Below the pieces are notes generated by a model. The model was not told where the DNA came from. It did not search any database and saw nothing but the letters and a program-made list of their open reading frames with translations. 64,000 nucleotides of DNA from Isoetes taiwanensis. Its lineage: Eukaryota; Streptophyta; Lycopodiopsida; Isoetales; Isoetaceae. The DNA is taken from the NCBI GenBank assembly GCA_021234155.1, contig JAJEKV010000002.1, positions 28,951,115-29,015,114 on the forward strand, read 5' to 3'. Shown here one piece after another: positions 48,951 through 59,390 of the stretch (the stretch's first letter is position 1; each line of letters begins with the position of its first letter). The position numbers and the translations under genes are program-made.

Positions 48951-49918
48951 TGTCAATGAAGAAGTGAGTCCCTTGCATGAATATCTTTCTTCAGCCTGAC
49001 ACTGTCAGGATTGGCTTGGGAACCTTACTGGCAGATCAAAGAGGTGCCTCATGCTCATCTACCTTAGCATCCTCTTGAATGACGTCAAGCTTCAGTAATT
49101 TCCCCTAATAAGTGACTTACACTGCTAGGAATGCTCAGGATGATCCAATAATAGGCTTGTTGGCATCTAAAGCTGACAGGCTAAGAAACGCTGCAGGGGC
49201 AGCATCTTGGGTTGTCCAATCTTCAGAGATTTCCAGGATGCAGAAATTGCCGCCTTGTTTCTGCAGAGTTTTCAACAGATTGTTAGAAGAATCTGTAAAA
49301 TATTATAGATTACGGTAAAGAATTTGCAAGGCAGAAGAACATACATGTCGTTCTGGAAAATCCGTGGAACTGGCTCTTATGGTGGAAGCCCAGAAGAAGA
49401 AACGAGCTCCGTCCATTTCAAGAGGAGGCTCGGACTTCATCTGTAAAGGCGTGAACTTATGAAAGCATAGGGAGATCATTATAATAGGGAGATCATTATA
49501 GAGAAGTAATGCCAATCAGCTTTCAAAGTTTTGCTGCAAGAACTATCTGGATATAGCATAGACGTTTTCGCTGTTTTGCACCATTTCTGCTACGAATCTG
49601 AAAAATATACACCTAAGATCATTTGTAGATCTTTCTCCAACCTTTCCAACGCATGTTCTCGCACCGAAAATGGAGCTTGTTTATGGGAGTTATGCCCATT
49701 TTTCTGATGAGGTCTAAAATAAATTTAAACTATCCTAAATTGAGCAACGAGCAAAAGAAAGGGACGCATCTAGAAATAGTGCGCACAGACATAAGCTCTT
49801 GCACACAAGTAGACATAACCTCTTGCACACAAGTAGAACTGCCATCAAACTGTAGTTCCCACCTCATCATCAATGAATCCTGGCCGGCAGTGATTAACCA
49901 GAGATCTGATTTTTCAAA
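48951..49918 (-). other. Stretch with two unidentified exon-like segments
   Basis: Minus strand: about 49345-49440 reads MKSEPPLEMDGARFFFWAST then IRASSTDFPERH, between TTTACAG and CAT|GTATGT. About 49180-49262 reads KQGGNFCILEISEDWTTQDA then APAAFLSLSALDANKPIIGS up to a stop. Both have good splice borders and protein-like composition, but the family is not recognised. The rest is non-coding. Confidence 0.35.
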
Positions 49919-49919
49919 A

Positions 49920-50365
49920 CCCTCTTAGATATTTCAAAAGCCTGGCCATGTTGAATAAAGTTAACAAAGTGGCGTCCAGCTGATATATGGCACGAACTGG
50001 TAAACTGTCACGAACTGGTAGAACTGGTAGACTGTCAAAAACTACAAATGCCTCTATAAGTGAACCACAATCGGCATACATACCAATTAGGGAGTTGCCA
50101 AGAGATAAATTGCTTTCAAACCCTTGCCGGATAAGCTGAGAGTGGATTTCTCGACCCTTCTCTATGGCTCCTATGCTCCTGCAAAGGTTTAGACTGGCAG
50201 CCAAGATGACATCATCAGAGAAAACATCCTCCAGGTTCATTTCTTCAAATAACTTCATTGCTTTGTGTCCAAACTCACCTTCAACAAAACCCACCATAAT
50301 TTGTGTCCAAGAGACATCATCTCGAACTGGAAGCTTGTCAAAGATCTCCCAGGCAATCCCGAATG
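49920..50365 (-). pseudogene. PPR pseudogene fragment
   Basis: Reads AWEIFDKLPVRDDVSWTQIM, VGFVEGEFGHKAMKLFEEMN, SLNLCRSIGAIEKGREIHSQ, LIRQGFESNLSLGNSLIGMY and ADCGSLIEAFVVFDSLPV, which are consecutive PLS-type PPR motifs. The copy then degenerates: SLPV-type codons are duplicated (CACGAACTGGTA words on the plus strand) and the following repeat loses its VSWN core. There is no start, no C-terminal domain, and the 5' side shifts frame near 50360. It is related to, but not the same as, the fragment at 28.2-28.9 kb. Confidence 0.85.
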
Positions 50366-51009
50366 TTCAAGCATGAAAGGGCCCTGCTTACAGACGAAAT
50401 TTAGGGCAGGGGGAAAAACGTTACCTTCTGGCTTTGTGGCGACCAAATTCGTCCTGGCCTTCCTTTACCAAGGAATTTGCATTCAGTATAATCTCATAGT
50501 GATTTTTTACAGTGGAATATCGTTTATCAGCATCTCAAAAATTTCCTTTGGAAACATAATAAACCTGCTCAGCAGCCAAATATCAAAGTACCATGGAACC
50601 GAAGAGCAAAGAACAAAAATGAAAAAATTGTCAATAGACGGTTTACCTGTAAGCCTAGTTCGTCATTCCGGAAAGATAAACATTAATGTGAAAGGCTTAA
50701 GTTTTAAAACCGAGTAAAATTGTCACCAAGTTGAAGCCGAAATCCATTTTCCCAGATACTAAATAAACCCAGCCAGCCTATTTCCGGTCGAATCCGGCAA
50801 AGCTGGTCAGCCGTTTAGGGTTCCCATACAAATCCGAGCATCTGCATCCCATACAAATCCGAGCATCTGCTTGCAGAACCCAATCCGGATCAATGCCAGG
50901 CACTCCTTTTTTTAAACAATCCTGCCATATCATCTTGCCGCTGTAAATAGAAACAAAATGCCGCATTTCATCATAATAGAGGACCCGAACTTTACCTTAG
51001 AGGCCATGG
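50366..51009 (-). other. Stretch with possible first exon (MASK)
   Basis: At 51008 a minus-strand ATG in good context reads MASK up to AAG|GTAAAG. A segment at about 50780-50945 after TTTACAG reads GKMIWQDCLKKGVPGIDPDW and contains a doubled 21-bp word (GATGCTCGGATTTGTATGGG). The gene is not identified; it may be the 5' end of a PPR-type gene whose body survives at 49.9-50.4 kb, but that is speculative. Confidence 0.25.
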
Positions 51010-51649
51010 CGACTAGTTGGTGCGGGGGAGGCTACACATCAATGGGTCTAGATAAAATGGACGGCCGATATGAAAAGCCCCAAATAAAGGGGCTTTTCAT
51101 ATTAACAATGTAATTAATGATGCTTAATTGCTGCCAGTGCCACCTCACCCCATATTAAATGTAATACAATTTCCTTACATTTCCTTGCACATCCAATATT
51201 TAATAAACATTAAATATAAAATGCCCTAATTTCAGGATGGACGGTCTACATAAAAAGCCCCAATTGAATCCCTAGATCTAACGGGCCACATCAAAAGCCC
51301 CAAATAAAGGGGGCTGCTTGGGGTTGTTTGAAGTGTCACCGTCTGAACCGTCCATCTTAGAGATGGACGGCCGAGATCAATCTATTAACAATTTCCTTGC
51401 ACCTTCCTTAACCTTAAAAATCAAGGGGCCACGATTTCTCCGTTCCCGTCGACGAATGGGGATGGGGTGCATGCCCCATCCATGCCCCATGCATGCCCCC
51501 CCATCAAATCCAAGGGCTATTGTCGCGACACCTCAGAAAATCGACGGCCAGGATGAATCTCTACAAACTTTCAACCCCCCATAGGACCCATAATATAATT
51601 GTATATATATATAATATAATAGATAATAGATATATATATATATATATAT
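51010..51649. repeat. Non-coding element with hairpin, ending in (TA)n
   Basis: Contains a perfect hairpin (ATATGAAAAGCCCC at 51068-51081 against 51089-51102, 7-nt loop), repeated AAAAGCCCCAA words, ATGGACGGCC words and a CATGCCCC-rich stretch similar in style to the H modules. It ends in AT-rich DNA and (TA)n at 51601-51652. Confidence 0.6.
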
Positions 51650-51675
51650 ATATAGACAGCAATGCAACAAAGAAT
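51650..51675. repeat. 26-bp direct repeat, right copy
   Basis: Exact copy of 31749-31774, preceded by (TA)n and followed, in plus orientation, by the donor end of exon A. Confidence 0.8.
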
Positions 51676-51692
51676 TGGCAACAACAACTCAC

Positions 51693-51953
51693 TAGAAACT
51701 TGTGCACGAGTTCGTGCGTCAAACTTCCTAGGCCTACCTTTTCGAGTGTTAGAAAGTTTTTTTTCAACTGTGTTGGGAACAACTTCCTTACTTGGTGGGG
51801 ATCTGTGTTGGGAACAACTCCCTTACTTGGTGTAGAGGTTTGCAGATCACCAACATCTGGCTTACTAACATCAGTATCACCAATATCAGCATCCTCGTTT
51901 TCTGCCACACTCAAATTCTGCCCATGTCCCTTTCTCTTCCTACTGTCATGAAC
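51693..51953 (-). pseudogene. Exon A of the insertion-split gene (AT-hook protein)
   Basis: After the acceptor TTTTCACGTAG the exon reads VHDSRKRKGHGQNLSVAENE, then DADIGDTDVSKPDVGDLQTS. A 35-bp tandem duplication follows (CACCAAGTAAGG at two places about 35 bp apart, 51780-51835) and throws the frame. Past it the original-looking frame is KKLSNTRKGRPRKFDARTRA, with an AT-hook core GRPRK, ending at TCTA|GTGAGT in phase 1. Exon B (31.7 kb) requires phase 1, and together the flanks of the 26-bp repeats would make an intron of only about 75-80 nt. The product was probably a nuclear DNA-binding protein. This copy is damaged by the duplication. Confidence 0.55.
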
Positions 51954-51999
51954 CTACGTGAAAACAAGGAAAATACTTGGAAAATATGCAAGAAATACA

Positions 52000-52434
52000 G
52001 AGAAAATATATGAATAAGAATCCAGTACAATGGCCCGAAGGCAAGCAGGAACACGAGACAGATGCCTAGAAGGCTCAAGATTGGCATTGAATCAGAATGC
52101 TTTGACAAGAAGGAGATGCCTCCTTATATATATAGGCCAACGGTCAGGATTGCGCCACTCCAATGGATGAGATCATGTCAAGTGTCGCGCATGCATGTAG
52201 GTTTTAGAATATTATAGAACCTCCTAGAAACAGCCCCGCATATGAGAAAGACGTGAGGGAATGTCTTCAACAAGTATTGATAGCGCACTTGGCAAAGGTG
52301 TGTGACTTGCAACTAGAAGGTTGCAAGTTTAAACTCTATCTTTTGCAACTACCTTTTTGCATCCGTGTGACGACCATCTTTTGTACATATGAGTATAATG
52401 TCCATATGATACAAATATCCGTGTGGTCGTCACA
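52000..52434 (-). repeat. Ty3/gypsy LTR (part)
   Basis: On the minus strand a purine-rich GAGGAGGGGGATGG is followed by TGTGACGACCACAC, a typical LTR start. Within the LTR lie a TATA-like CCTATATATATAAGG near 52125 and no long ORF. The far edge is uncertain because exon A lies nearby. The first 70 bp form a foldback (52365-52435). Confidence 0.6.
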
Positions 52435-52436
52435 CC

Positions 52437-52830
52437 ATCCCCCTCCTCTGAGGGCGATGAGTTCTCGGAGCTAGGGCCAGAGTATGCAAACTTGGCATGT
52501 CCTCGGCACTGAGATTGACTGAGTCGTATCCAGGAGCAATGAAAGACCACCGGGGATGCATGTCAAAATTAATAAAGAACGGTGTCTAGCCTGTGGAAGC
52601 ATAGACAAAATTATTGTTATCCTGCTGATAATTGATGAAGCATCGCAAATACTGCTCAAGTATTTGATTAGTGCACCCCACTTGCCCATTGGTCTCTGGG
52701 TGATGTCCGGTTGCAAAAGACGCTTCCAAAAGCCGGCAACAAACTGGGGGACGTGATCACTGACAATGTTGTGGTTCTATGCAACCATAAAACCACTATT
52801 CTTGGGAGGCGAATGCTATTTTGAGAAAAC
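52437..52830 (-). pseudogene. Ty3/gypsy integrase C-terminal remnant
   Basis: Minus strand reads VSDHVPQFVAGFWKRLLQ (normally SDxGxQFxxxFW, the integrase catalytic region), then in another frame ETNGQVGCTNQILEQYLRCF and TPFFINFDMHPRWSFIAP, the familiar stretch downstream of the active site. Several frameshifts and stops. The LTR follows directly, so this is the 3' end of an otherwise missing element. Confidence 0.75.
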
Positions 52831-52834
52831 TTAC

Positions 52835-53180
52835 CTTTTGATGTTTCTATATATTGTGCAAGTTCTGGCTTTTCCCTCCCTCCCTCCCTTTCTGCGGCGC
52901 CTGCCTGAGCGCCGGCCCGGCCGCCTGCCTGAGCGCCTGGGCGCCTTCAGTGTCTGGGCGTAGTGATGGATGGCGCCTGGGAGGTGCAGTGATGGGTGGC
53001 GCCTGCCTGCGAGAGCGTGCCTGAGCGTATGCGCCTGAGAGCATGCCTGGATCGGTGGAGCGCTTTGGTGAGGAGGCACCTCCACTGGGCGATTTCCCTG
53101 AGCGGTTTCTCTGAGCGCCGCCTTCCCTGCGCGTCTGGGCGATTGGCGTTGGGGGCGTCGGTTTTCCAGCACCCAGTTGT
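52835..53180. repeat. GC-rich tandem words (GCCTGCCTGAGCG)
   Basis: CCCTCCCTCC run, then many GCCTG(CCT)GAGCG and GGCGCCTGG words. The base composition is sharply above its surroundings and long open frames on both strands follow from it. No protein is recognised. Confidence 0.65.
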
Positions 53181-53460
53181 GAAGAGGTTACGGTTCCGAG
53201 GCGTTTGGTGAAGTCTTGTCTGTTGGAGGTATGCTTATTGCTTCTTGCAATAGCATGGATTTTTGGATGCGTAGTCATCCTGGCAACAGTTTTTTCCCAG
53301 GTGGTTTTTAATCTGGGCCATGGTGATTATGGTTTGTTCTGTGGGCTTCGGTCCTTGTTCTGGTTAGGGACTTCGGTCCCGTTTTGTACTTGTGGTCCCA
53401 TAACCCGATTGGGTTCCGTGGACATTAAAAGTTTCTTCCTTCCTTCCTTCCTCCATCGGC
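53181..53460 (+). mobile_element. Possible LINE/SINE 3' tail
   Basis: Ends GGTCCCATAACCCGATTGGG, TTCCGTGGACATTAAAA, then TTCC repeats. The same ending occurs at 59745-59795 before an A-run and (CATTCT)n, so both look like 3' ends of one retroposon family. Confidence 0.45.
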
Positions 53461-53480
53461 CTTTCTCTTAGAATGTTCAT

Positions 53481-55231
53481 TCTCTTCTTATTCTTCTAGT
53501 TTACCCTTCGTTTCTATAGTTATGTACGTTTTGAGGTTAGCTTAAGCTTGTTTGGGGTTGATTTGGTTAGTTTAACTCTTCCAACATAATTGCTTTCAAA
53601 TTGGATTTAGAGTTTTTCAAGTCTTTCTTATGTATTTTTCTCCTTCCGGTTCTTTTCTCTTTCTGATTCTCTTGACTGTGTTCAGACTTTTTGTATTCTA
53701 GAATTTGAGTTTATTTGTTTTCCATCTTTTATACTCTTGTTGAAATGTGTCAAAGAATTTTGGTACATGGATGTACGCTACTTCTTGCGTGATTTCTAGT
53801 TTGGGTCTCAAATTTCTGTCATATTAATTTTTATGGGAAGTAACAGAAGCAAATCTCATTGCCAGATAAATTAGTCCATACTCTTCTGCCTTATTTTTGA
53901 GCAGAGCCTTTTTCCAAAAGTTTCTTCTGTAGTCAGCTTTTTTTCGAAAGTTTTTATGTAATCTATGTTAGCTTAGCTACCAGGACTACCTATTATATAG
54001 ATAATAGTGTCCCAATTCTTTATGTTTTGATTCTGCCATAAGCTTAGCCAGCGACCTGTATATTTTGAGTATTCCAAGGTCATTGATCCTTGTTCTTCTC
54101 TTTCCTGAACAAATGGGTCTTAGTTGGCCTCTTCTTATCTTATAGGATTGGTTCTTTCTTTATGTTCGCTTCCGGCCTATATCATTCTGTGTATGTTCTG
54201 TTTGTATCTAGATCTCTAGTAAATTAATTTATTCTTCCAAGCAACCGTAATTTCAAGAATTCTTGGCTCTCTCATTTTGTTTCCTTGGAAGATGCTGGGT
54301 CTTGTTTCTAAGAATTCCTTTTTCTAGGGAATTTCCTCTAATTCATAATGGTTGTCCATGGCTTCAAAAGCAAGTTTTCTTTGATACTTGTGGTAGCCTT
54401 TCCGCTCTAAAAACTGCTTAAATTAAAGATCTACAAACTAGTATCTTTCTTTACTAATAGCTTTCCTTTTACCCAATTTTCCTTCATCAAATATAGTGGT
54501 AAGCCAAAATTTTTCTTACCTTATCCTGGTGGATTTCTTCCAGAAATTTGATCTTCTGGCTGTTGCGAGATCTGACTCTTCCTAGGACTGATTTGATTGT
54601 GGAAGTCAGACCAGAATGCTTCGTTCGGCGTTGCCCTTTTGTCCGTAAATAAATTCTTTGTTTTTTTGTTCATAAATAAACTTGCCTATTCGTAAATAAT
54701 CTTTTGGCTTTTTTGTCATGATTAATCTGGCCTAATTCATAGATAATCCTGCCTATTCCAACAGAATCCACGTCTATCTATATCACCTGTTCCGTTTTGT
54801 TCACTGTTTGAAACCCCCTTTTCCACCGACCTTGTTGTCACGTTTGTTTATATAATTTTGTTTTGCTTAAGACATTTGTGATACCGTCATTGATCATGTG
54901 TTTCTAACATTAAAGAATTGTTCCTAAGGTTAACATACACATTAGACATGATGTTCGTGTTTAGAATTAGGAATATTAGTTTGTCGATTTTGAGCCGCTT
55001 CTATAAGTTGGTTTAAATATCCTCACACTGTTTCTTTGAAACCCACCTATAATTTTATCTTTCAAATCATTGTTCATTTCAATACCTTGATATATATTTA
55101 GTAACCTTAAATAAGGCCATTCATCCATGCATTATACAAGTTGGTTTCTCGATAACAAACTCCTTTCACATTCTTTGCCCTTTTGTTTCTTTCTTAGCCC
55201 GTCGATGTTTGTTAGTTGTATATTGTGATGT
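53481..55231. other. Non-coding stretch
   Basis: T-rich DNA, no supported gene. Confidence 0.5.
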
Positions 55232-56659
55232 TCCAGCATAATATACGATACGAATATGTATATTATATTGCCATGTCACTCGTACATGTCGGCTTCATGA
55301 CATGTACTTGGAAACCGTAAAGGGTTGCACCCTAGGGGGCAACTTCTTATGTTGCCCATGTCTATAAACATGTGCACTTAACACCCTTGCCACATGGCAA
55401 AACCTTACATGCCCTTTTAACCCTAACCCTAAAAGGGTCATGTAAAAGGAACCAAAGGGAAATCCTAAATCTTTTCCCTTTTCGCATTTCAGCTTCCTTG
55501 AGCCATTCCGACCAAGTGCGAGCGCTATTCCACATTACCAGGTGCCGCCAAGACGGTCTTGCACAATAGGTCTCCCGGATTCAGTCGCCTTCGACCCGAA
55601 CAGAAGCATGGTCGCTTTCCGAGGAGGTGTAGCAAGCCAAAGATTAGGTAACTAGCAATTCTATTGTGCAATGCCGACTTCCAGTCCGGCAATGAGCTAG
55701 ATTAGGATGTTAGTTTAGCCTTAGAGGCATTATAGATTCTGAGATCATAAGCCCTAACAAAGGAACCTAACCATATATGTTTAGGTAGATAGATTAGATG
55801 TTATTCTATATTTCAATTCTATGAATGATGATGTTCTATTCTATGTGTGCTCCTGTGTATTGGAAAGGGAGGTAGAGACCCTGAAAGCCTTAGAAGTTGA
55901 TGTGCCTAGATAGCCTCATTAATTTTCAATTAATGCGGCCCGTGCATAAGAGCGGGCTAGACTGGCAGATAAGGAGGACATGTCCTATTACAAATCGATC
56001 CCTCTGGTGTGTAAAGACTACCGGGGATCTTAGCGGGCTAGGCCTGATGGTTTGCCATTGCGTGTGGGCAAGGCATGGGCTCGACACCTCTTGGGTGATG
56101 CGTCACCTTCAACGAGGTTCAAGTCGTAGATGAGAAGTGACTCTCTAGTTGCCTGTGATGGGCATACATGCCTCTAGAGGAAGTGATCTCGTCCTGCATC
56201 ATCGGGACTGGGGAGATGCAAACCAGGAGTAGCCCCTTTGGCTATGCATCCGGTAGGCCATGGTCAAGTCCCAAGACTTATCAGCCTATTCTGCAAAGTA
56301 TGCACAGAAGGGGCGGATAGAGTGGACTACCCAACAACCATGTTCCTATGCCAGCCCAATCCAATTGCCATGAATTCTGTCTGTAATGACTTCCGATGAC
56401 CCAGGCCGTCAGTCCATTCCCCTTGAGTCTGAACTATGTGTATTTGATGTCATATTCTCATGTTTACTTACGCTTCTGTAGCTAGGATGGTCCCGCGAGA
56501 AAATGGGATGAATGCCACATCCATTCTTTCCCATCGATTCCTTGCCAGGTAGTAAGGGATTGGCGTTAGGTGGACGACCTCTGTCAGCTTGTGTTGTCAG
56601 AGGGATGAGCTCCCGCTTCTGATATGATGGGAGCATCGTAGAGGGAACAGGGGATGTCA
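55232..56659 (+). repeat. 5' LTR of a Ty3/gypsy-type element
   Basis: The right end is firm: GGGGATGTCA at 56659 followed by a primer-binding site. The left end is a guess, TGATGTTCCAGC at 55232. No second copy lies in the window, so the 3' LTR is either lost or beyond the right edge. Confidence 0.55.
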
Positions 56660-56662
56660 GAG

Positions 56663-56674
56663 TGGTATTAGAGC
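56663..56674 (+). other. Primer-binding site (initiator-Met tRNA type)
   Basis: TGGTATTAGAGC differs from the usual TGGTATCAGAGC at one base and lies three bases after the LTR end. Confidence 0.8.
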
Positions 56675-56751
56675 TATGATCTTAGTCGATCAAGATCGAG
56701 CACTGGCCAATTCCCTAGTAATACTAATAGTCTAGATCTTCAGTTTTGGGG

Positions 56752-56800
56752 ATGGCAACCCACGCAGAAGCCACGAAAAGTGGGAATTTTTTTTTCTCAC
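56752..56800 (+). pseudogene. Possible gag start, truncated
   Basis: The ATG at 56752 reads MATHAEATKSGN and dissolves into a T-run. No gag body follows, so the element is cut here. Confidence 0.35.
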
Positions 56801-56889
56801 CTTAGAGTAATAAGCTAAGCTAAGAACAGTTACCAGAAGAATAATTCAAAAAAAACTTGAAACCTGAAAAAATTTGGCCATCAGAGAGT

Positions 56890-57172
56890 GATCCCTCACG
56901 GAGTGCGCCTGGACCCTTATCTAAAATTTAGCTCGAGGCTCTCACGCACTATGTGAGTGTTTGACCATCATTCACCCAGAAAGATGTATAATTAGAATAA
57001 TCTGATAGCATAAAGCAGCTTAGAATCTGATTTTAAGTTATGAAAACATGTCATACCCCTAAGAAAGTGTCTAGAAAACGTAAAATAAAGTAAAAAAGGG
57101 GTGACCCCTCGCAGAGTGCGCCTGGACCCCAAGCTAAATTTTAGCTCGGCCCTCCCGCGCACTATATAAGTG
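56890..57172. repeat. Dyad motif copies M1 and M2
   Basis: M1 (about 56892-56957) and M2 (about 57104-57172) share CTCGCAGAGTGCGCCTGGAC-type starts, a central AGCTAAATTTTAGCT-like palindrome and a GCGCACTATATAAGTG-type end. GAGTGCGC and GCGCACT make the outer stem. Related copies lie at 59134 and 59320. Confidence 0.85.
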
Positions 57173-57385
57173 GATAGCAATAAATTTTGTCTATAGGAGC
57201 CTAATATCTTAATCCAGCAAACATTAATGTTTAAATAATGGTATAACATGAAAATTGCAAGTCGAAACCTAAAACTCTCAGACCTATAAATAAACCTTTA
57301 GGATTCTTCATTCTCACTGTACTCCTCCAACTTGCTGCGCTCCGACCAACAAGGCGATCTTGAAGTGATCGCATTATTTCAAAAC

Positions 57386-59028
57386 ATGGCCCGCAGCAAA
57401 TAGACTGCCAGGGTTGTTATGGACGACGGATCAACCAGTGTCCAGGTCCTCGCTGCCGAACAGAGGGCGAGGGAGGCCCGAGAACGAGCCAGAACTAAAG
57501 AATCCCAAAATTTAAATCCAAACCAACTAAACCCTGAGAACCAGGAGGACGAGCTGGAACATGAGACCCTACAACTGCAAAGGAGGAGGATCGTCGTCAC
57601 AGGGGAATTAGTAAGAGTAAAAAGGAAGCTAAGAGAAGACTTGCAGAGAAGTCGGACCAAGGAAAAAATTACTAAACTCATATTTTAAATTAGCTAGAAT
57701 GACTTTGGCTAATCTACCCCAAGATACATAGGAAAACTTTCGGATGTTTGGCTAAAGTTGAATAATTTTCCTTTACTAGTTTTTAATGTTTGGCTTTTTT
57801 TGTTTGAATCTTTATATAAACTTTGACCAAACATTTATGCTATGCCAATTTTTTTTACTGTACAAACGTATTAATAATAGAAACCTAATAGTTGGAGAAT
57901 AAAAACTGCCCATCTAATATAGTATTAGCAACCCTCTATTCCATAATCTTATAAATAATCTCATATTTTAAATTAGTTATTAAAAAGTATGGCTAATCTA
58001 TCCCTAAATGCATAGAAAAACTTTCCAGCGTTTGGCTAAAGGGGAAGAATTTTTCCTCTCCTACTTTCTTATATTTGGCTAAACCTTGGTGTAAGGGAGG
58101 TCAACCTTGAGATTTTTTGGCGATTTTTTTCTTTTTTCCAAAAAATTTCCTCCTTTGTAGTTTAGCCATACTTTTTTCAAAAATGTCCAAAAAATCGCCA
58201 TTTGGATAATATTAGCCGCTATTTTTTTCCATGGGTGGAACTAGAGAAGGTCAAGGACCTAGTCCCCCAAAAGAAGCATGCGAGGAAAACAAAGAAGATT
58301 ACAGAGAGGGAGCCCAACAGACCTTAATCTTATTCTTCAGACACGAACTCAGACAATGATGCCTGGAGAATACCTCGCCAGACAGAAGGGACGAGACCCT
58401 CCAATCCCGACAATCAGGAAATAGCTGCCCCACCTCCTTACCCGGCATGGCCGAAACCAGCTGCAGATGCCAAGAAGCCCAACAAGCTGGCACGGGAGTC
58501 TTATGTACTCAAGCACGAGCGAGAGTACAAGAAGATGATGGCGGACTATAAAGAATATATGAAGATATATAAGGCATACTCTAAGTACTACGAGGAGCAC
58601 AAGGTTCGGTATGTGGAAGGAGGAAGGCCAACCAAAGAAAACACCTTGAAGCCGCCCCCAAAGAGGCCCGTACCATCAAAGAAGCCCATGAAGATGAGCA
58701 AGAACTCTTACTTCGCCAAAGCTGCTCGGCAGATTGGCCACTTCCAGAGGAGATATGGACTTCTAATACCGAGAGCCGCATTTGCAAGATTGACCTATGA
58801 GATGTTGCAAGAATTTGACAAAGACAAGCGAGTAACATATGGCATGTTGCTCACATGCAGGAGACCGTGGAGCAGAAGTTGGTGCAGCATTTTGAAGACT
58901 CTCTAGCATGTGTTCTTCATGCGAAAAGAGTCGCTTGTATGCCCCAGAGATATGAAGCTGGCCAGATTTATAGGAAAGGACGACTGTTAAAAATATGTAT
59001 ATGCAAATTTTTGTAATATAAAAGTTGT
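57386..59028 (+). pseudogene. Histone H3-like (H3/CENH3-related) gene, decayed
   Basis: The ATG at 57386 reads MARSK, TAG (57401), TAR, matching the universal H3 start MARTKQTAR with Gln5 turned to a stop. The frame stays open to about 57685 as a Glu/Arg-rich tail. A donor GTAAGA (57611) and acceptor TTCTTCAG (58340) may bound an intron. The second part (58341-58910) has a long Lys/Tyr/Pro-rich tail, then AARQIGHFQRRYGLLIPRAA, FARLTYEMLQEFDKDKRVTY and GML. After a one-base deletion near 58850 it continues AHMQETVEQKLVQ and HFEDSLACVLHAKRVACMP, then YRKGR and a stop near 59028. This is colinear, without gaps, with H3 alpha-N to alpha-3 (ALREIRKYQKSTELLI; LFEDTNLCAIHAKRVTIMP). LLIP and the final KGR are more CENH3-like than H3.3-like. 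The stop and frameshift argue against a working product unless annotation or assembly errors are involved. Confidence 0.75.
57670..58090. repeat. Duplicated segment inside the H3-like gene
   Basis: 57670-57800 and 57960-58087 are related (CTCATATTTTAAATTAG, GGCTAATCTA, GTTTGGCTAAA), with a pitch of about 285-290 bp. This intervening part is AT-rich and intron-like. Confidence 0.7.
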
Positions 59029-59133
59029 TTAATTTGAGTTGCAAAATGTAATAATGTCTTTGATGTAGTTGTGCTGATGGCATGTGTAATTTGTTTTGAT
59101 TAATTTGGACAAAAAGTGACCTAATAGAGACCC

Positions 59134-59390
59134 ACCCCTCATAGAGTGCGCCCAGGGCCCAAATTAAAATTTAACTCGGTCCTGTATGAGTGTTTGGCCA
59201 TTGATCTGTGCCTAGACAAGTCCAAACAAGAAAGTAAGGGCATATTCTAGCTTAACTCCGTGAGATAAGCAAGATTTTGCCCTCATAAAAATTTTGTAAC
59301 CTAGACCCAAACAAGAGCCCACCACTCACAGAGTGCGCCCAGACCTTTAGTTAAAATTTAGCTCGAGCCTCTCGCGCACTGTGTGACTGG
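59134..59390. repeat. Dyad motif copies M3 and M4
   Basis: M3 (about 59134-59191) and M4 (about 59320-59390) resemble M1 and M2: CTCACAGAGTGCGCCC, TTAAAATTTAGCTCGAGCC, then CTCGCGCACTGTGTGA. M3 has lost most of the right arm. Confidence 0.8.

Noticed and set aside
52831-53278. Long Arg/Pro-rich ORFs on the minus strand
   Set aside because: Produced by GC-rich GCCTGAGCG repeats, with several overlapping frames open on both strands and no domain.
55416-55440. Interstitial telomere repeat (CCCTAACCCTAAA)
   Set aside because: Only two units and no longer tract. Similar to the common telo-box motif.
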